Shown: piece after piece, positions 4,677 through 6,112 of the stretch | How the letters are laid out: every line of letters begins with the position of its first letter | Numbering within the stretch: the stretch's first letter is position 1 | Source of the DNA: Alkalimonas sp. | Lineage (GTDB): Bacteria > Pseudomonadota > Gammaproteobacteria > Enterobacterales > Alteromonadaceae | Assembly (NCBI GenBank): GCA_007117525.1 | Contig: SKGJ01000301.1 | Coordinates: 1-6,112, forward strand | Length of the DNA stretch: 6,112 bases | Direction of reading: 5' to 3' | The notes under the pieces: generated by a model | The model's input: the letters and a program-made list of their open reading frames with translations, nothing else | Database searches by the model: none | What the model was told of the DNA's origin: nothing | Program-made: the position numbers and the translations under genes

Positions 4677-6112
4677 GCTGACTTTTCTGCGCCGCGCAGC
4701 TTTTGATAGAGCTGTGCCATCACCTCGGTTTGGTGCGCCAGTTCGGGCACCCGCTGTTTGACCAGTAGGGTATACACCACAGAGCACAGGCTAAAGCAGC
4801 CAAAAAACACCAGAGCGTGGCTTAGCAGTTGCCAAAGCAGCCAGGTGTCTGCTGCAAAGATCAGCTGCTGGCTAACCAGGCTGGCTAAGCCAGCAAACCC
4901 AAGGTAAGGCAGGCAAAGCAGCAGCAAACGCAGTAAATTGAGCTGGGTTGCCTGATGCAGCAGCCACAGCAAGGCCAGTGTGGTGAGCACCGACAGCCAG
5001 GCGCGCAGCCAGGCCATCTCGCTTAATGAGCCTGTTGCCAGCAGCAACAAAGCCGCAATGACCAGCAGCGTCGACCAGAGATCAAACCAGAACAGAGCCT
5101 TGCTACGGCCAATGGCCAAAATAGCATTGCTGATCAAATCAAACAGGCAAAAGGTCAAAAAAAACAGCGCAAAAGGGGCCAGTAAATGGTTGTAGGCTGT
5201 CCATTGTGCTCCCAGCAGGGTATCGACGATCAGGGCCGGATGGGTCAGTAAGAAGGCGGTGATCGGAATCAGCAGCAGTAGCAGCAAGAACAAACTCATC
5301 CGGGTGCGGTAACTTAGCCGCTGTGCCAGTTCGCGTTGGTTGGCGATGGCGGCTTGCAAGGGCTGAGTGCAGGGCACTATCACCGCAATGGCTGGCAGCA
5401 GGGTCAGTTCCCGCAGCAAATGGTAGCCGCCTAAATCGGCGGTACTAAAGCGTCTGGAAACAATCAAATTGTCGGCCTGGTAGCGGGCAAAACCGATGAT
5501 ACCCCGTAGCATCAGCCATTTTGAAAAATCCCACTGCTGCCTGAAACGCGTCAGAGAAAAAAGCGGCCGAAAGGAACTGACAAGGTAGCTGCCTAGGGTA
5601 AAGCTGAGCGCAGAAACCAGCGCGCCGATGATCACCGGCCAGTGACTGGGGTACCACCAGGCCAGACCAACAGTGACGACAAAAGAAAGCAACTTTTGCC
5701 ACAGGCTTAACCGAAACACCGGCTGGTAGTTCATTTCTTTGGCAAAGCGCATCAGCACCGGATTTTGCAGCGCTTTGAGCGGCAACACCAGACTGGCCAC
5801 CATCAAGGCTGTGCTCAGCTCTGGCATGCTGAAAAATCGTGCCAGCCAGGGTGCCAGCAGCAGGATCAGACCAAACATGGCCAATTTCATCAACAGATCG
5901 ATGCTCCAGGCGGTGTGCAGATCGGCATCGTCCAGCTGTTGTTTCTGAATGATGTAATGCTGATTGCCGGCATCGGCAATATTTTCGAACAGCATCAGGC
6001 AGATCATCACCAAAGCGACCACACCAAAATGCTCCGGCACCAGCAAACGTGCCAGAATCAGCGTAGAGATAAAGCCCAGGCTTTTTTGAAAGAGTTGAAT
6101 GGTGAGCAAAAT
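4673..6112 (-). CDS. Wzx-type polysaccharide flippase, MATE/MVF-like (N-terminus cut by window edge)
   Basis: This is a polytopic inner-membrane protein of the polysaccharide transporter superfamily, predicted to move the undecaprenyl-linked glycan to the periplasmic face. About 480 residues are visible, with hydrophobic segments along most of the length. Family hallmarks are near the N-terminus: SLGFISTLILARLL, then PEHFGVVALVMICL and the DAGNQHYIIQKQQLDDADL loop, where relatives commonly have AD(L/A)G followed by IIQ and DL. The frame is open to the right edge (I-L-L-T-I-Q on the minus strand). The TTG at 6109-6107 is only a window-edge possibility, because flippases normally have about 10-20 residues before this point. 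The stop TAG occupies 4675-4673 and overlaps the opposing gene's TAA. A leucine-rich stretch (SLFLLLLLLIPITAF) encoded near 5245-5300 is a normal membrane helix. The promoter would be to the right of the window. It is transcribed independently of the + operon but probably serves the same pathway. Confidence 0.9.
   Translation of the reverse strand: MLLTIQLFQKSLGFISTLILARLLVPEHFGVVALVMICLMLFENIADAGNQHYIIQKQQLDDADLHTAWSIDLLMKLAMFGLILLLAPWLARFFSMPELSTALMVASLVLPLKALQNPVLMRFAKEMNYQPVFRLSLWQKLLSFVVTVGLAWWYPSHWPVIIGALVSALSFTLGSYLVSSFRPLFSLTRFRQQWDFSKWLMLRGIIGFARYQADNLIVSRRFSTADLGGYHLLRELTLLPAIAVIVPCTQPLQAAIANQRELAQRLSYRTRMSLFLLLLLLIPITAFLLTHPALIVDTLLGAQWTAYNHLLAPFALFFLTFCLFDLISNAILAIGRSKALFWFDLWSTLLVIAALLLLATGSLSEMAWLRAWLSVLTTLALLWLLHQATQLNLLRLLLLCLPYLGFAGLASLVSQQLIFAADTWLLWQLLSHALVFFGCFSLCSVVYTLLVKQRVPELAHQTEVMAQLYQKLRGAEKSA
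4687..4704 (+). terminator. Weak intrinsic-terminator candidate for the + operon
   Basis: CTGCG (4687-4691), loop CCG and CGCAG (4695-4699) form a 5-bp GC-rich stem followed by CTTTTG (4700-4705), 10 nt after the operon's stop codon. A competing outer pairing, AAGCTG (4675-4680) with CAGCTT (4697-4702), is also possible. The T tract has only four bases and the stem is short, so this is a weak call. It lies within the 3' end of the opposing flippase gene. No comparable structure was seen for the minus-strand transcript. Confidence 0.25.

Noticed and set aside
5245..5300. CAG/CAGCAG-rich low-complexity stretch on the + strand
   Set aside because: On the minus strand it encodes leucine-rich membrane helix of the flippase, so it is explained by codon use rather than by a tandem repeat element.
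6107..6109. TTG as the flippase start codon
   Set aside because: The frame continues to the window edge, and relatives have extra residues before this point. The true start is probably just beyond 6112.

Overview
The window is a compact polysaccharide (exopolysaccharide, O-antigen or capsule) biosynthesis locus. It most likely comes from a Gram-negative gammaproteobacterium. The lineage is inferred only from protein character: a PEP-CTERM/EpsH1-type sugar transferase, a YfiM-like protein and moderate GC. An Alteromonadales-like genome such as Rheinheimera or a relative would fit, but the window cannot settle this. There are no RNA genes, insertion sequences, CRISPR arrays or long repeats.

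Layout. (1) 1-593 (+) is the 3' part of an uncharacterised gene with a YfiM/DUF2279-like motif block; its start lies outside the window. (2) 594-765 is the only real intergenic stretch. It holds a good -10 hexamer (TATAAT) without a matching -35, several short perfect dyads, and a 7-bp hairpin covering the likely ribosome binding site of the next gene. (3) 766-4676 (+) is a tightly packed four-gene unit: a GT4-type sugar transferase of the PEP-CTERM/EpsH1-associated family, a membrane-anchored left-handed beta-helix O-acyltransferase, a GT2 glycosyltransferase with C-terminal membrane helices, and a second GT4 glycosyltransferase. The three internal junctions overlap by 4, 8 and 4 bp, which implies one mRNA and translational coupling. 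(4) 4673-6112 (-) is a Wzx-type polysaccharide flippase on the opposite strand. It converges on the operon with overlapping stop codons, and its N-terminus runs off the right edge.

How the genes fit together. The three glycosyltransferases would extend a lipid-linked repeat unit on the cytoplasmic face of the inner membrane. The acyltransferase would decorate a sugar, and the flippase would move the lipid-linked product to the periplasm. The initiating phosphoglycosyltransferase, polymerase, chain-length and export proteins, and any exosortase (XrtA), are not in this window and would be expected in the flanks. The most distinctive points are the loss of the usual second Glu of the EX7E motif in the first transferase, the N-terminal membrane helix on the acyltransferase, the dyad-rich leader, and the 4-bp stop-to-stop overlap at 4673-4676.
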